21,206 nt of DNA, from positions 1 through 21,206 of the forward strand of contig DMYM01000481.1 in the NCBI GenBank assembly GCA_003483645.1. The letters run 5' to 3'. Positions 1 through 8,048 of this stretch are shown in pieces. The notes beneath the pieces are model-generated. The model saw nothing but the letters and a program-made list of their open reading frames with translations, was not told the DNA's origin and did no database searches. Each line of letters begins with the position of its first letter. The stretch's first letter is position 1. The stretch is from Verrucomicrobiales bacterium. Lineage in GTDB: Bacteria > Verrucomicrobiota > Verrucomicrobiia > Verrucomicrobiales > Akkermansiaceae. The position numbers and the translations under genes are program-made.

Positions 1-1378
1 CGTGGCGCCACGTTTTGAACGAGTTTCCGCTCATTTTGAGATGCGACCCCGGGAGAGCCCAGACCCCGAATTGCGGCGGTCCAATGGGGCGTAGCTTCCG
101 GCCGTGGATGATGTTGTTTCGTATTTCGGCTGTTCCTCCAAGGCGGACGCCGGCCACGCCGGGCCCCGCGATAGTGTTCCCGTCGATGATGGCTTCCGCG
201 TTCTTGAAGACCATGATGACCGGGGGCATGCCATCGGGACGGGAGAGAGTGTTGTTGATGATCTGGACCTTCCACCCGGTCTGGACCCCGATCGCGACCA
301 TGCCGTTTTCGCACACGATGTTGTCACGGACGATCGCAATTCCGTTTTCACATGCCTCGAAACCGATCCCGGCAAGTTTGTTCCCCCGTACCTCGTTGTG
401 CTCAATGACGGGCTTGGCGTCGTGCCGTGCCCCGATTCCCGCCATCTCATTCCGCAGGCAGCGGTTTGCGCGGATCACGGGTGCCGAGCCCTCGTCGGTC
501 CCGATTCCCGCCATTCCATTCTCGTAGCAGTCGTTGTCCTCCACGATAGGCTTGGTGGCTTCTCCTGTTCGAATGCCTATCCCGGCTCGCCGGTTGTGGT
601 GGCACTTGTTGCGCTGAACGGTAGGCGAGGCCCCCTCGCTGATGCCGATCCCGGCGCGGATATTCCCCGAGCACTCGTTTCCCTGGACTAACGGACTGGC
701 GTTGTTGTGTCCGATTCCGGCGTAGAAGTTTTCGAAGCACGCGTTGCCGAGAATCCTGGCACGAGCATGGGTCATGATGCCGATCCCGCCTCCCATGTTG
801 CGGTAGCAGATGTTCTTCTCTACCAGCGAGGGCTGCTCTTTCTCCGGATTGTTCCCGCGAAGGGCGATCCCGGTATGCCCGTTGTGGTGCACGATGTTGT
901 TGATGATCCTTCCGCTCAGACCATCCGCTCCGATGCCGGGGACCCCGAAGCCGCCGATATGCTCATGAGGTTGGTTTGCGCCCCGAGTTGCGTGATTCTC
1001 GCTCCACCGTGCATCATCGTAACGTCCGACGTTTGTCACGGTGAATCCGTCGATGATTGAACCCTGCGCCATTGACACTCCCGGGACAGGCTCTCTTCCT
1101 GCCGGGAGAATACCCCCTCCGTCGATCACGGTGCGTTCGGCACGCGCGAGTCCGATCTTGCCCTTCCGGTCGTTGCCCGCGCTCCGGAGTCTGATGCGCG
1201 GCTTGAGCCGGATTCGCTCCCGATACGAACCTTCGCTCACAATGATCTCGTCGCCCGGAGCAGCAGCATCGATCGCATCCTGAATTGTCCGGTGATCCTC
1301 TGGAACATGGAAGATGGCACCTTCCACGTAGATGCTGGTCAGAGTGAAGACCAGGGCGGAGAGGAGATTCGGTTTCAT
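1..1378 (-). CDS. Secreted right-handed parallel beta-helix repeat protein (3' end outside window)
   Basis: The frame is open from an ATG at 1378 to the left edge, giving 459 codons with no stop, so the C-terminus is missing. The N-terminus (MKPNLLSALVFTLTSIYVEG) looks like a signal peptide. Next comes a segment typical of pectate-lyase-fold surface proteins: 'TIQDAIDAAAPGDEIIVSEG', then 'YRERIRLK'. From roughly residue 200 there are repeated coils of 22-25 residues, most with AGIG near the start and an N-x-C-x-x-N-like asparagine ladder near the end (for example GNECSGN, RNKCHHN, DNDCYEN, ANRCLRN). This matches NosD/para-beta-helix repeats (Beta_helix, PF13229-like). Such folds bind or cleave polysaccharides or act as surface scaffolds, and no catalytic residues can be assigned here. 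The gene follows the two amidohydrolase genes on the same strand after 65 bp, so it may be the third gene of their operon. No clear Shine-Dalgarno precedes the ATG. Confidence 0.88.
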   Translation of the reverse strand, partial: MKPNLLSALVFTLTSIYVEGAIFHVPEDHRTIQDAIDAAAPGDEIIVSEGSYRERIRLKPRIRLRSAGNDRKGKIGLARAERTVIDGGGILPAGREPVPGVSMAQGSIIDGFTVTNVGRYDDARWSENHATRGANQPHEHIGGFGVPGIGADGLSGRIINNIVHHNGHTGIALRGNNPEKEQPSLVEKNICYRNMGGGIGIMTHARARILGNACFENFYAGIGHNNASPLVQGNECSGNIRAGIGISEGASPTVQRNKCHHNRRAGIGIRTGEATKPIVEDNDCYENGMAGIGTDEGSAPVIRANRCLRNEMAGIGARHDAKPVIEHNEVRGNKLAGIGFEACENGIAIVRDNIVCENGMVAIGVQTGWKVQIINNTLSRPDGMPPVIMVFKNAEAIIDGNTIAGPGVAGVRLGGTAEIRNNIIHGRKLRPIGPPQFGVWALPGSHLKMSGNSFKTWRH

Positions 1379-1443
1379 GGTTGGCTACCGGTTATCTACA
1401 TGGCGAAACCGGGGGAGCTTTCCCTCCAGCGGACAGATTGACT

Positions 1444-2682
1444 CTATTTTACCGCCTCGGAAACGACCGTACCATCAATCACCACGCCAATACAGTGGGT
1501 TGTGGTCTCAAGCGGATCGCCGTCGAAGAGGGCGAGATCGGCGTCCAGTCCCGCCCGGAGTGAGCCGACCAGGTCGGCGATTCCGAGCAACTCGGCGGCG
1601 GCGGAGGTGCACCCCGCAAGCGCTTGTTCCCACGGTAGGCCGTAGGCGACCGCGAGGGCGGCTTCGAAATGCACCACCCGCGTCTTGGGCACGTATCCTT
1701 CGTGTCCTGATTGGAAGGCGAAGGGGATGCCGGCCGCGTGTAACTTGGCGGCCAGGGTAAAGGTCATGTTTTCGTTCTCGCCGTAGGGCCGGGCCATGGT
1801 GGGGTGGACCAGCACGGGCACCTCGGCTTCCTTGATCTCATCAAGCAGGAAGTAGGCCTCGGAGGCTCCGTCGAGGACAAGGCGGAATCCGAACTCCTTC
1901 TGGAGCCGCAGGGCGGCCGCGATGTCGTGATGGCGCCGGGCCGTGATGAGGAAGGGGACTTTTTTTTCAAGGACGTCTGCGAGGGCATCGAGCCTGAGGT
2001 CGGGATCGACTTTCCCAATTATGCCGACCTCAACCTCCTTTCTCTTCTTCAGGTGGCTCTGCGCCTTGAGGAGGGTTTCGCGCAGCATGGCGAGCGACTT
2101 GGCGCGGCTCCCGGGGGACTGCCCTTTATCTCCGAAGCCGTCCGGGCCCAGCGTGCTCGCCACCATGGCGAAGGGCCGCAGGGTGTTTTTCTCCGCGTTG
2201 GTGATGGAGGCGACGTTCGTCTTGAGGATCATGGTCTGACCGGCCACCAGAGCGCCGGGGGCGTGCCCGGTGTGAACAGTGGTGATTCCCAGTTGCCGGA
2301 TCCATTTCACGAGTGGGTCGCGCCCGTTGTAGGCGTCGATGGCGCGTAGTTCGGGCTGGATCGGAGCCGATTTCTCCAGTTGTTCCTGGTCGTGACGGTC
2401 GAGATTCAGGATGCCCGAGAGGCCGACGGTGGAGTGGGCATCGATGAAACCCGGGGTCGCCACTTTGGCCTTGAGCACCTGGTAGCCCTCTGGAATGGGC
2501 ACGGCCCCGGCCGGTCCCACCTTCTCGATCTTGCCGTCTTTCGCGCAGAGCACCACCCCGTCTTCGATGGGTCTGAGATCGCCGGTCATGGGGTAGAGCA
2601 ATTCCGCCTGCACGGCCACCTGGGCGCTGGCCGTCGCCACGGCGAGCGGGAGGAGGATCGTCAGTAATGGGCACATCTTCAT
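1444..2682 (-). CDS. Exported amidohydrolase-family paralogue lacking most metal ligands (possible pseudoenzyme)
   Basis: A 412-residue protein with signal peptide MKMCPLLTILLPLAVATASA followed by an amidohydrolase (imidazolonepropionase-like, composite beta-sandwich plus TIM barrel) fold. The N-terminal sandwich ends in 'VATPGFIDAHSTVG' (about 75-87), and the C-terminal 'GSLRAGLDADLALFDGDP' (373-390) is the family's usual closing motif. The ligands are degenerate. The HxH of strand 1 is H83-S-T85. The strand-5 histidine cluster of the neighbouring paralogue is replaced by LITARR (245-250), its HH by D271-G272, and its HTDD by QSGH (324-327). The family fold is clear, but ordinary metal-dependent hydrolysis seems unlikely. 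A strong Shine-Dalgarno overlaps the stop codon of the upstream paralogue, so the two are probably co-translated. It could be a regulatory or structural partner of that paralogue, or an enzyme with an altered mechanism. Confidence 0.9.
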   Translation of the reverse strand: MKMCPLLTILLPLAVATASAQVAVQAELLYPMTGDLRPIEDGVVLCAKDGKIEKVGPAGAVPIPEGYQVLKAKVATPGFIDAHSTVGLSGILNLDRHDQEQLEKSAPIQPELRAIDAYNGRDPLVKWIRQLGITTVHTGHAPGALVAGQTMILKTNVASITNAEKNTLRPFAMVASTLGPDGFGDKGQSPGSRAKSLAMLRETLLKAQSHLKKRKEVEVGIIGKVDPDLRLDALADVLEKKVPFLITARRHHDIAAALRLQKEFGFRLVLDGASEAYFLLDEIKEAEVPVLVHPTMARPYGENENMTFTLAAKLHAAGIPFAFQSGHEGYVPKTRVVHFEAALAVAYGLPWEQALAGCTSAAAELLGIADLVGSLRAGLDADLALFDGDPLETTTHCIGVVIDGTVVSEAVK

Positions 2683-2690
2683 TGGATCAT

Positions 2691-2696
2691 CCTCCT
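2691..2696 (-). promoter_or_regulatory. Strong Shine-Dalgarno AGGAGG overlapping upstream stop codon
   Basis: On the minus strand the sequence reads TAGGAGGATGATCCAATG. The TAG ends the upstream amidohydrolase, and AGGAGG begins inside that stop and lies 8 nt before the ATG at 2682. This is the best ribosome-binding site in the window. It fixes the start of the degenerate paralogue and indicates translational coupling with the upstream gene. Confidence 0.8.
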
Positions 2697-4008
2697 ATCT
2701 GGTGAAGCAACAGCCGCTGGCACGTCGCTTGTGACCGGCGCCAAACCCGCCTTCGGCCCAGAGTTTGTCCCTGGGATCGTCGAGGTCGAAGACCTTCCTT
2801 CCCTCCACGTGGGTTTCCAGCACCCGCGTGTAAACCGAGAGAGGATCTCCATTCAGAATCACGAAATCCGCTTTTTTCCCCACCGTGAGTGACCCGGTTT
2901 GGCCGGACTGGTCCATCATTTCGGCGCCCGCGATGGTGACCGCCTCAAGCGCCTTCTGCCGGGACATCCCGGATCGCACCGCCAGACCGGCGCTGCGCAG
3001 AAACCAGCGCGAATCGTTGATCGGGTCATCCGTATGGAAGGCGGTGAGCACCCCGCGCTTTTCCAACTCCGCCCCGTTCTTCCACTCGAGGTCGCGTGCT
3101 TCCAGCTTTCCGCCCGGCGAGTCGAGATAGATGATGGAGCAGGGCACCTTGGCCTCCGCAATTTCGTCCGCCACCTTCCATGCTTCGGAGACATGGTGCA
3201 GGACGACCTTGAAGCCGAATTCCTTTTTCAGGCGCAGCACGGTAACGATGTCGTCGTGGCGGTGGGTGTGGTGATGGACCATCCTCTTGCCTTCAAGAAC
3301 CTCCACGAGGGCTTCCATGGCGAGATCACGTTCGGGCGGATCATCGCCGCCCTTGGCCAGTTTTTCCCGGTAGCGCTGAGCCTTGAGGAACTGGGCACGG
3401 ACCAGCGCGGCGGACTTGCCCCGCGTCCCCGGGGCTCCACCGGATTCCTTGATGGAGTTGGTCCCGTTGGCCATCTTGATTCCGCCCGCCATTGAGCCAT
3501 CCTTATTGCGCACCGCGAGGTCCTCGATGGTGTTGCCGTCCCGCAGCTTGAGGTAGGCGGTCTGGCCGGAGAGGAGGAGTCCTGAACCAGGCATGATGTT
3601 GGCCATGGTGATGCCTCCGGCGCGGGCCTTCTTGAAGGTGCTGTCGAGGACATCAATGGAATCAAGCACGCGCACGTCAGGCTGGATGGGGGACGAACCA
3701 TCTCCGCCCTGGACTTTTCCGATGTGAGAGTGCGTGCAGACCAGGCCCGGAAAGAGGACCTTGCCTTTCACCTCGATCACTTCGGCGTCATCCGGGATGA
3801 CAACCTCGCCGCGCTTCCCCACGGCCGCAATGGTCTCGCCCCTGACCAGGAGGACTCCGTCCACGATCTCGGGAGCGGTCACCGGAATAATGCGTGCGCC
3901 CACGTAGGCCCGGAGCCGGACCGGAGTTTCATGGCCCCCGCCCAGGGAGACGACCGCAATGAGGGCGAGCACCATCAGCGGAAAGAGATAACGCAGGGAC
4001 GAGAACAT
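2695..4008 (-). CDS. Exported metal-dependent amidohydrolase (imidazolonepropionase-like)
   Basis: A 437-residue protein with an N-terminal hydrophobic export segment (MFSSLRYLFPLMVLALIAVVS). 'GKVLFPGLVCTHSH' places the strand-1 HxH at H93/H95. A histidine-rich strand-5 motif HHHTHRHDD covers 245-253, HH lies at 271-272, and HTDD at 325-328 supplies the strand-8 Asp (D327 or D328). 'GSLTVGKKADFVILNGDP' (372-389) is the typical C-terminal sandwich closure. These are the expected metal ligands of the superfamily, so this copy should be catalytic. It probably hydrolyses a cyclic amide, peptide or related bond in the periplasm, but the substrate cannot be deduced. The last residues (KRRASGCCFTR) are an unusual basic, Cys-Cys tail. 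It heads the run of minus-strand genes and is divergent from the SMP-30 gene. A modest AAGAGG lies upstream of the ATG. Confidence 0.92.
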   Translation of the reverse strand: MFSSLRYLFPLMVLALIAVVSLGGGHETPVRLRAYVGARIIPVTAPEIVDGVLLVRGETIAAVGKRGEVVIPDDAEVIEVKGKVLFPGLVCTHSHIGKVQGGDGSSPIQPDVRVLDSIDVLDSTFKKARAGGITMANIMPGSGLLLSGQTAYLKLRDGNTIEDLAVRNKDGSMAGGIKMANGTNSIKESGGAPGTRGKSAALVRAQFLKAQRYREKLAKGGDDPPERDLAMEALVEVLEGKRMVHHHTHRHDDIVTVLRLKKEFGFKVVLHHVSEAWKVADEIAEAKVPCSIIYLDSPGGKLEARDLEWKNGAELEKRGVLTAFHTDDPINDSRWFLRSAGLAVRSGMSRQKALEAVTIAGAEMMDQSGQTGSLTVGKKADFVILNGDPLSVYTRVLETHVEGRKVFDLDDPRDKLWAEGGFGAGHKRRASGCCFTR

Positions 4009-4195
4009 GGGTGCCTCTTAGCGCAGAGAGGAGAGATCCGCCATCCGGAAAAGCGGGTGGAAATTTCCAGGCTTCATTCCCGGAGATCCGGTGCCGATTC
4101 GTATCCCGGCCAGGAGAGAACGAGGGTCCGTCGGAAGGGCGCTGGCGGTCCCATAAGGGCATTGCCATCCGTCGAGGGCCCTGCAAGATGGTTTC
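4009..4195. promoter_or_regulatory. Divergent intergenic region with 12-bp palindrome
   Basis: These 187 bp separate the divergent amidohydrolase and SMP-30 starts and should hold both promoters. A perfect palindrome, TGGAAATTTCCA, occupies 4058-4069, about 50 bp upstream of the amidohydrolase ATG. It stands out as AT-rich in GC-rich surroundings and is a candidate operator. No convincing -35/-10 pair was recognised, and the promoter role is inferred from gene arrangement. Confidence 0.4.
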
Positions 4196-5095
4196 ATGAA
4201 ACACACCCTTCCGCTTGTTTTCGCTCTTTCTCTCACCCTTGCTATTCAGTCCTGGGCTGATCTGTCGAAGATCGTCCCGCCTGATGTCAGGGTGGAGAAG
4301 CTCGGCGGTGGGATGAAATTCACCGAAGGACCGGTCTGGATTCCCTCCAGAAAGATGGTGGTCTTCAGCGACATTCCCAACAGCGTGCTCATGCAGTGGA
4401 CGAGGGGGGGTGGACTCAAGGAATACCGCAAGGTGCAGCAGTCCAATGGCAACATCCTCGATCTGGAGGGCAACCTCCTCACCTGCCAGCACGCGGGCCG
4501 GAACGTGATTCGCGCCAATCCGGAGGGCAAAGTCACTGTTCTTGCGGACAACTTCGGGGGGAAGAAGCTGAATTCTCCCAACGATCTCGCCATCCTCTCC
4601 AATGGCCAGATCTGGTTTACCGATCCCAGTTACGGATTGAGAGGCAAGCCCGGCGAGATTGGCGGGAAGTGGGTGTGGCGCATTGGCAAAACAGGCATCG
4701 ATGTCCTCTACAAGGACCATGACATGCCGAACGGCATCGCCTTTTCGCCCGATGAGAAGCGCGCCTACATCGCGGACACCGGCAAGGTCGGCAAGATCCG
4801 GGCCTTCGACGTTGTCGAGGAGGGCATGCTCGGTGCTCCCCTCTTCGAGATCGACATTCGCTGTGACGGAATGTGTATCGACACCAAGGGGAACATCTAC
4901 ACCACTTCACGGGGCGGAATCCATGTCTTCGACAAGGATGGCAGGAAGATCGGGGTGATTGAAACTCCCGAGCATCCCGCCAATGTCTGCTTCGGGGGGG
5001 ACAACTACGACACCCTCTTCATCACGGCCCGCACCTCACTCTACTCGGTCAAGACGCTGGCCAGGGGGGCCAAGCCCAGGGGAGCCAAGTGGTAG
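4196..5095 (+). CDS. Exported SMP-30/gluconolactonase/LRE-family protein
   Basis: A 299-residue protein with signal peptide MKHTLPLVFALSLTLAIQSWA, followed by a six-bladed beta-propeller of the SMP-30/gluconolactonase family at full length. The four expected metal ligands are visible: E44 in 'FTEGPVW', N129 in 'NSPND', N179 in 'MPNGIAF' and D224 in 'RCDGMCID'. 'WFTDPSYGL' (140-148) is another family hallmark. Members hydrolyse sugar lactones such as glucono-1,5-lactone, and an exported copy would act on lactones made in the periplasm by sugar dehydrogenases. That would fit the dehydrogenase-like protein encoded just downstream on the opposite strand, although this link is inferred. The gene is divergent from the amidohydrolase and convergent with the heme propeller gene (56 bp between stops). 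No clear Shine-Dalgarno is seen. Confidence 0.93.
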   Translation: MKHTLPLVFALSLTLAIQSWADLSKIVPPDVRVEKLGGGMKFTEGPVWIPSRKMVVFSDIPNSVLMQWTRGGGLKEYRKVQQSNGNILDLEGNLLTCQHAGRNVIRANPEGKVTVLADNFGGKKLNSPNDLAILSNGQIWFTDPSYGLRGKPGEIGGKWVWRIGKTGIDVLYKDHDMPNGIAFSPDEKRAYIADTGKVGKIRAFDVVEEGMLGAPLFEIDIRCDGMCIDTKGNIYTTSRGGIHVFDKDGRKIGVIETPEHPANVCFGGDNYDTLFITARTSLYSVKTLARGAKPRGAKW

Positions 5096-5151
5096 CGGGG
5101 GTCGACCAGGAGAGCGTGCAGAGCGACGGGATGGGACCGGGTCGTGCTGGG

Positions 5152-7998
5152 TTACTGCTTCTTCTGAGAGAGAAGCCAGCCCAGGAGATCATTGAATTCG
5201 GCCTCCTTGAGCAGGTGCTCGAAGGTAGGCGGCATGAGGGAGCGGGGTATGGTTTCCCTGCTCTCAATCGCGTCCTTCTGCAGCCGGTGTTCCTTGCCCG
5301 CGGGATCCACGAGGAGGAGAACAGCTCCTGACTGCCCGCGGATAAAACCGGCCGTGCCGGTGCCGTCCCTGAGCGTCAGGGTGGTCAGATAAAAGTGGGC
5401 ATCCACGTTGCGGTTGGGGTCCAGGATATCCTCGCACAGCCGGGCGGGACCCCGGGCACCAATACCGTCCAGTTGGGGACCGAGGAGAGCGCCCTCGCCA
5501 GCCACCTGATGGCAGGAGGCACAGTGGGTCCTGAAGAGCGCCTCCCCCCGGATCAGGTCGGGACTGACTCCTGCGAAGGAGGTCGTGCGTTGTGCGATGA
5601 GCTGGTCGAGCCGGGTGCGCTCCTCCCTGGAAACGGGAGCGGGAGCAGGTGCCGGAGCAGGAGGAAGGAAGGGTCGCAGGCGATCGCGCAGGTCGACGGG
5701 GGCGCTGACCAGTAGCAGGCTGGCGAGTTCCTGCAGGAGTTCACTGTGAATCCCGGCAGGTCCAAATGATTCCACCTTGGCCACCTCCGGTTCGAGGCGT
5801 GTCACGGCCAGCCAGGCGAAGGCTGCGTCGTTGTCGCCGTCCACCACCTCCAACTGCACCTGGCGGCCCTTTGCGTCGGAGAGATCCCACTCGATCCGGG
5901 TAGCGTTATCGCTGCGCGGAGGGTAGCTGCGGTGCAATTCCCTGCCTGTTCCCGTTTCTACCAGTCGCACGATGTTTTTCTCGTGAGCAGGTTGATTCGG
6001 ATGCCCGCGGTGACCGCACAGCCAGAAACTCAGTCTGACCGGGGCTTCAAAGGGCACGGTGCGCAGAATCCCGGTGAAGGTTTCTGCCCCGGGGGTTCCA
6101 GTGGGGAGGCTGGAGATGACATCCACGGTTTTTCCGTCGCTGCACCTGCGTTGCTGGATGATCCATGGTGAAGCCCCCCCGGGATCGGTGGGATGAGGGC
6201 TTACCGTCCAATGGATCTCTCGTTCCCCGTCGAGGAGAGAGCGGGCGATTTCCTGTCCCAGGTTGACCAGGGAGGCACGGGGTTTCAGCTCGCCGCGTTC
6301 CTGCAGGCCCTGTAGCAGGGCACTTGATTGGCGTGCGCGCACGGGGACCGGTCGACCATGCTGCGCTTTCACCCATGCGATTGCGCCCTCCACCACTCCG
6401 GAATCCCCATGACGGGCGAGGTGCTTGAGAATCTCGAGGGTGTGTCGTAACCGTGGGCCACGTTGCAGGCGCTGGAGGAGAAACGCGGCAGTGGGCTGAT
6501 TGTGACTTGCGAGGGCGATGTCGGTGGGCAGGAGCCGGGACACCGTCTCGCTCTGGAGGGCAGCGGGCACCCCAAGTTGCGCGCGGATTGCAAGCCGGAG
6601 CACGTGCCGCAGGTGGGTGTCGTCGGGACGCTCGCGGTAGTAAAGTTCAAGGAGTGGTTCCAGGGCTCCGGCCCGGGGGTTCTGCTGGAGGTGGGCCGCG
6701 GCAGCCCGCCGGGTGTAGGGGGCCCTGGACTGGAGGTCGTCAACCGGGTTGGCACTGGGTGTGGGGAGAGTCATGGGACCGGGGCCGAAGGCTCCTCCCT
6801 TGTGGATCACGCGCCAGATGCGCCCGCGCTCCCGGTCACGCCCGGGATGATCGAGGGGGACTTCGTAATGGCCGATGATCTTGTTGTAGAAGTCGGCTAC
6901 GTAGAGCGCCCCATCTCCGCCGAGGCAGAGATCCACCGGCCGGAACCAGGGGTCCTTGCTGGTCATGAAATCGGGTTGCTCCACTGCAATGGGGGTGGTG
7001 CCGGCATATTTGATCCCATCGTGGTTGATCACCGAGTTGACCGGATTGCCTATGAACATGCGATAGTTCCATTTCCGACCCCATTGGTTGCGATCGACGA
7101 AGACGATCCCGCAGATCCCGGTGGAGCCGTGGGCGTGCTGGATCATGGTGGGCCCGAAGCCCATCCCGTCGTGCGGCTTTCCGAAGCTGGGGTAGCAGGC
7201 TCCGCGAATGAGCTGGTAGATCGGAGAACTGTGGCAGTCCGCGCTGTAGAGATTGCCCCTTTTGTCGAAGCAGAGACCGAAGGGGTTCACCTGGCCATGG
7301 CTCCAGATCTCGATGTGTGAACCATCCGGTTTGAAGCGGAAGACATTTCCCGAATGCATCTCTACGCTGGAGCCGTCACCTGCGGTGATCGTGGAGGTGT
7401 TGTTGAATCCATGAGTGGCGTAAACCCAGCCGTCGGGCCCGAACCGGAAGCTGGAACACATCCCGTGGGTGTCCCGTTCGTAACCCATTGGCCCGAAAAG
7501 GATCTCGCGGAGGTCGGCTTTGCCGTCTCCGGTGGTATCGGCGAAGTACCAGATATTCGGGATGCTCCAGGCGATACAGCCGTCCTTGTGTTCCGGCCTG
7601 TGCCAGGGCAGCACGCCAGTAGGAATGTTCAGGTCATCTGCGAATTCGATTACCTTATCGGCCTTCCCGTCGCCATCGACATCTTCCAGGATTTTGATGG
7701 CGTCGTGGCTGTCCCGGACCTTCGATCCTCTCTCATCGATCCATCTGTCTTTCCCTGCAGCGTAGGGATACTCCACCGTCGACGACACCCAGAGCCGCCC
7801 CTTTCCATCCCAGGCCAGGTTGATCGGTTTGTTGATCAGGGGTTCCGCCGCGAAGAGTTGCACCTCAAAGTCGTCCGGAACGCTGAACCCCTCGAGTTCC
7901 TCCTCTGGCGTGAGCGGACCGGTCTCGCGAATGAGGACTGGATTGGCAGGGAGCGGAGCGGCAAGTGCCAGCGTGAGAGCCAGGCAGGTAAGTCGCAT
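5152..7998 (-). CDS. PVC-type membrane-bound dehydrogenase domain protein with C-terminal heme-binding domain
   Basis: About 948 residues. The N-terminal export signal is MRLTCLALTLALAAPLPANP. An NHL/PQQ-like beta-propeller follows (about 30-390; TIGR02604 Piru_Ver_Nterm type), containing the calcium-like loop DVDGDGKAD and 'DFYNKIIGHYEVPLDHPGRD'. Next come a HEAT-like helical region (about 400-560), a beta-sandwich (about 600-750), an Ala-Pro linker (PPAPAPAPAP, 779-788) and a cytochrome c domain with CASCH at 826-830 and the likely axial Met in 'SLMPP' (922). The last part fits the TIGR02603 CxxCH domain. It is probably a periplasmic dehydrogenase passing electrons to its own heme, with unknown substrate. 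The start is uncertain: a TTG at 8034 with AAGGA 5 nt upstream would add 12 residues and lie 14 nt after the preceding stop. I prefer the ATG because it gives a standard signal peptide. Confidence 0.92.
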   Translation of the reverse strand: MRLTCLALTLALAAPLPANPVLIRETGPLTPEEELEGFSVPDDFEVQLFAAEPLINKPINLAWDGKGRLWVSSTVEYPYAAGKDRWIDERGSKVRDSHDAIKILEDVDGDGKADKVIEFADDLNIPTGVLPWHRPEHKDGCIAWSIPNIWYFADTTGDGKADLREILFGPMGYERDTHGMCSSFRFGPDGWVYATHGFNNTSTITAGDGSSVEMHSGNVFRFKPDGSHIEIWSHGQVNPFGLCFDKRGNLYSADCHSSPIYQLIRGACYPSFGKPHDGMGFGPTMIQHAHGSTGICGIVFVDRNQWGRKWNYRMFIGNPVNSVINHDGIKYAGTTPIAVEQPDFMTSKDPWFRPVDLCLGGDGALYVADFYNKIIGHYEVPLDHPGRDRERGRIWRVIHKGGAFGPGPMTLPTPSANPVDDLQSRAPYTRRAAAAHLQQNPRAGALEPLLELYYRERPDDTHLRHVLRLAIRAQLGVPAALQSETVSRLLPTDIALASHNQPTAAFLLQRLQRGPRLRHTLEILKHLARHGDSGVVEGAIAWVKAQHGRPVPVRARQSSALLQGLQERGELKPRASLVNLGQEIARSLLDGEREIHWTVSPHPTDPGGASPWIIQQRRCSDGKTVDVISSLPTGTPGAETFTGILRTVPFEAPVRLSFWLCGHRGHPNQPAHEKNIVRLVETGTGRELHRSYPPRSDNATRIEWDLSDAKGRQVQLEVVDGDNDAAFAWLAVTRLEPEVAKVESFGPAGIHSELLQELASLLLVSAPVDLRDRLRPFLPPAPAPAPAPVSREERTRLDQLIAQRTTSFAGVSPDLIRGEALFRTHCASCHQVAGEGALLGPQLDGIGARGPARLCEDILDPNRNVDAHFYLTTLTLRDGTGTAGFIRGQSGAVLLLVDPAGKEHRLQKDAIESRETIPRSLMPPTFEHLLKEAEFNDLLGWLLSQKKQ

Positions 7999-8048
7999 GA
8001 GGCGGATCTTCAGGCGCCTTGGCAGTCGAAGCAAGGGGATCCTTGATT

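Noticed and set aside
104..1060. Plus-strand open frames opposite the beta-helix protein
   Set aside because: They are the reverse of the repeated coils. The minus-strand frame has a signal peptide and clear repeat structure and runs off the window edge.
6463..7320. 285-codon plus-strand open frame opposite the heme propeller gene
   Set aside because: Antisense shadow of a conserved propeller, with no family resemblance.
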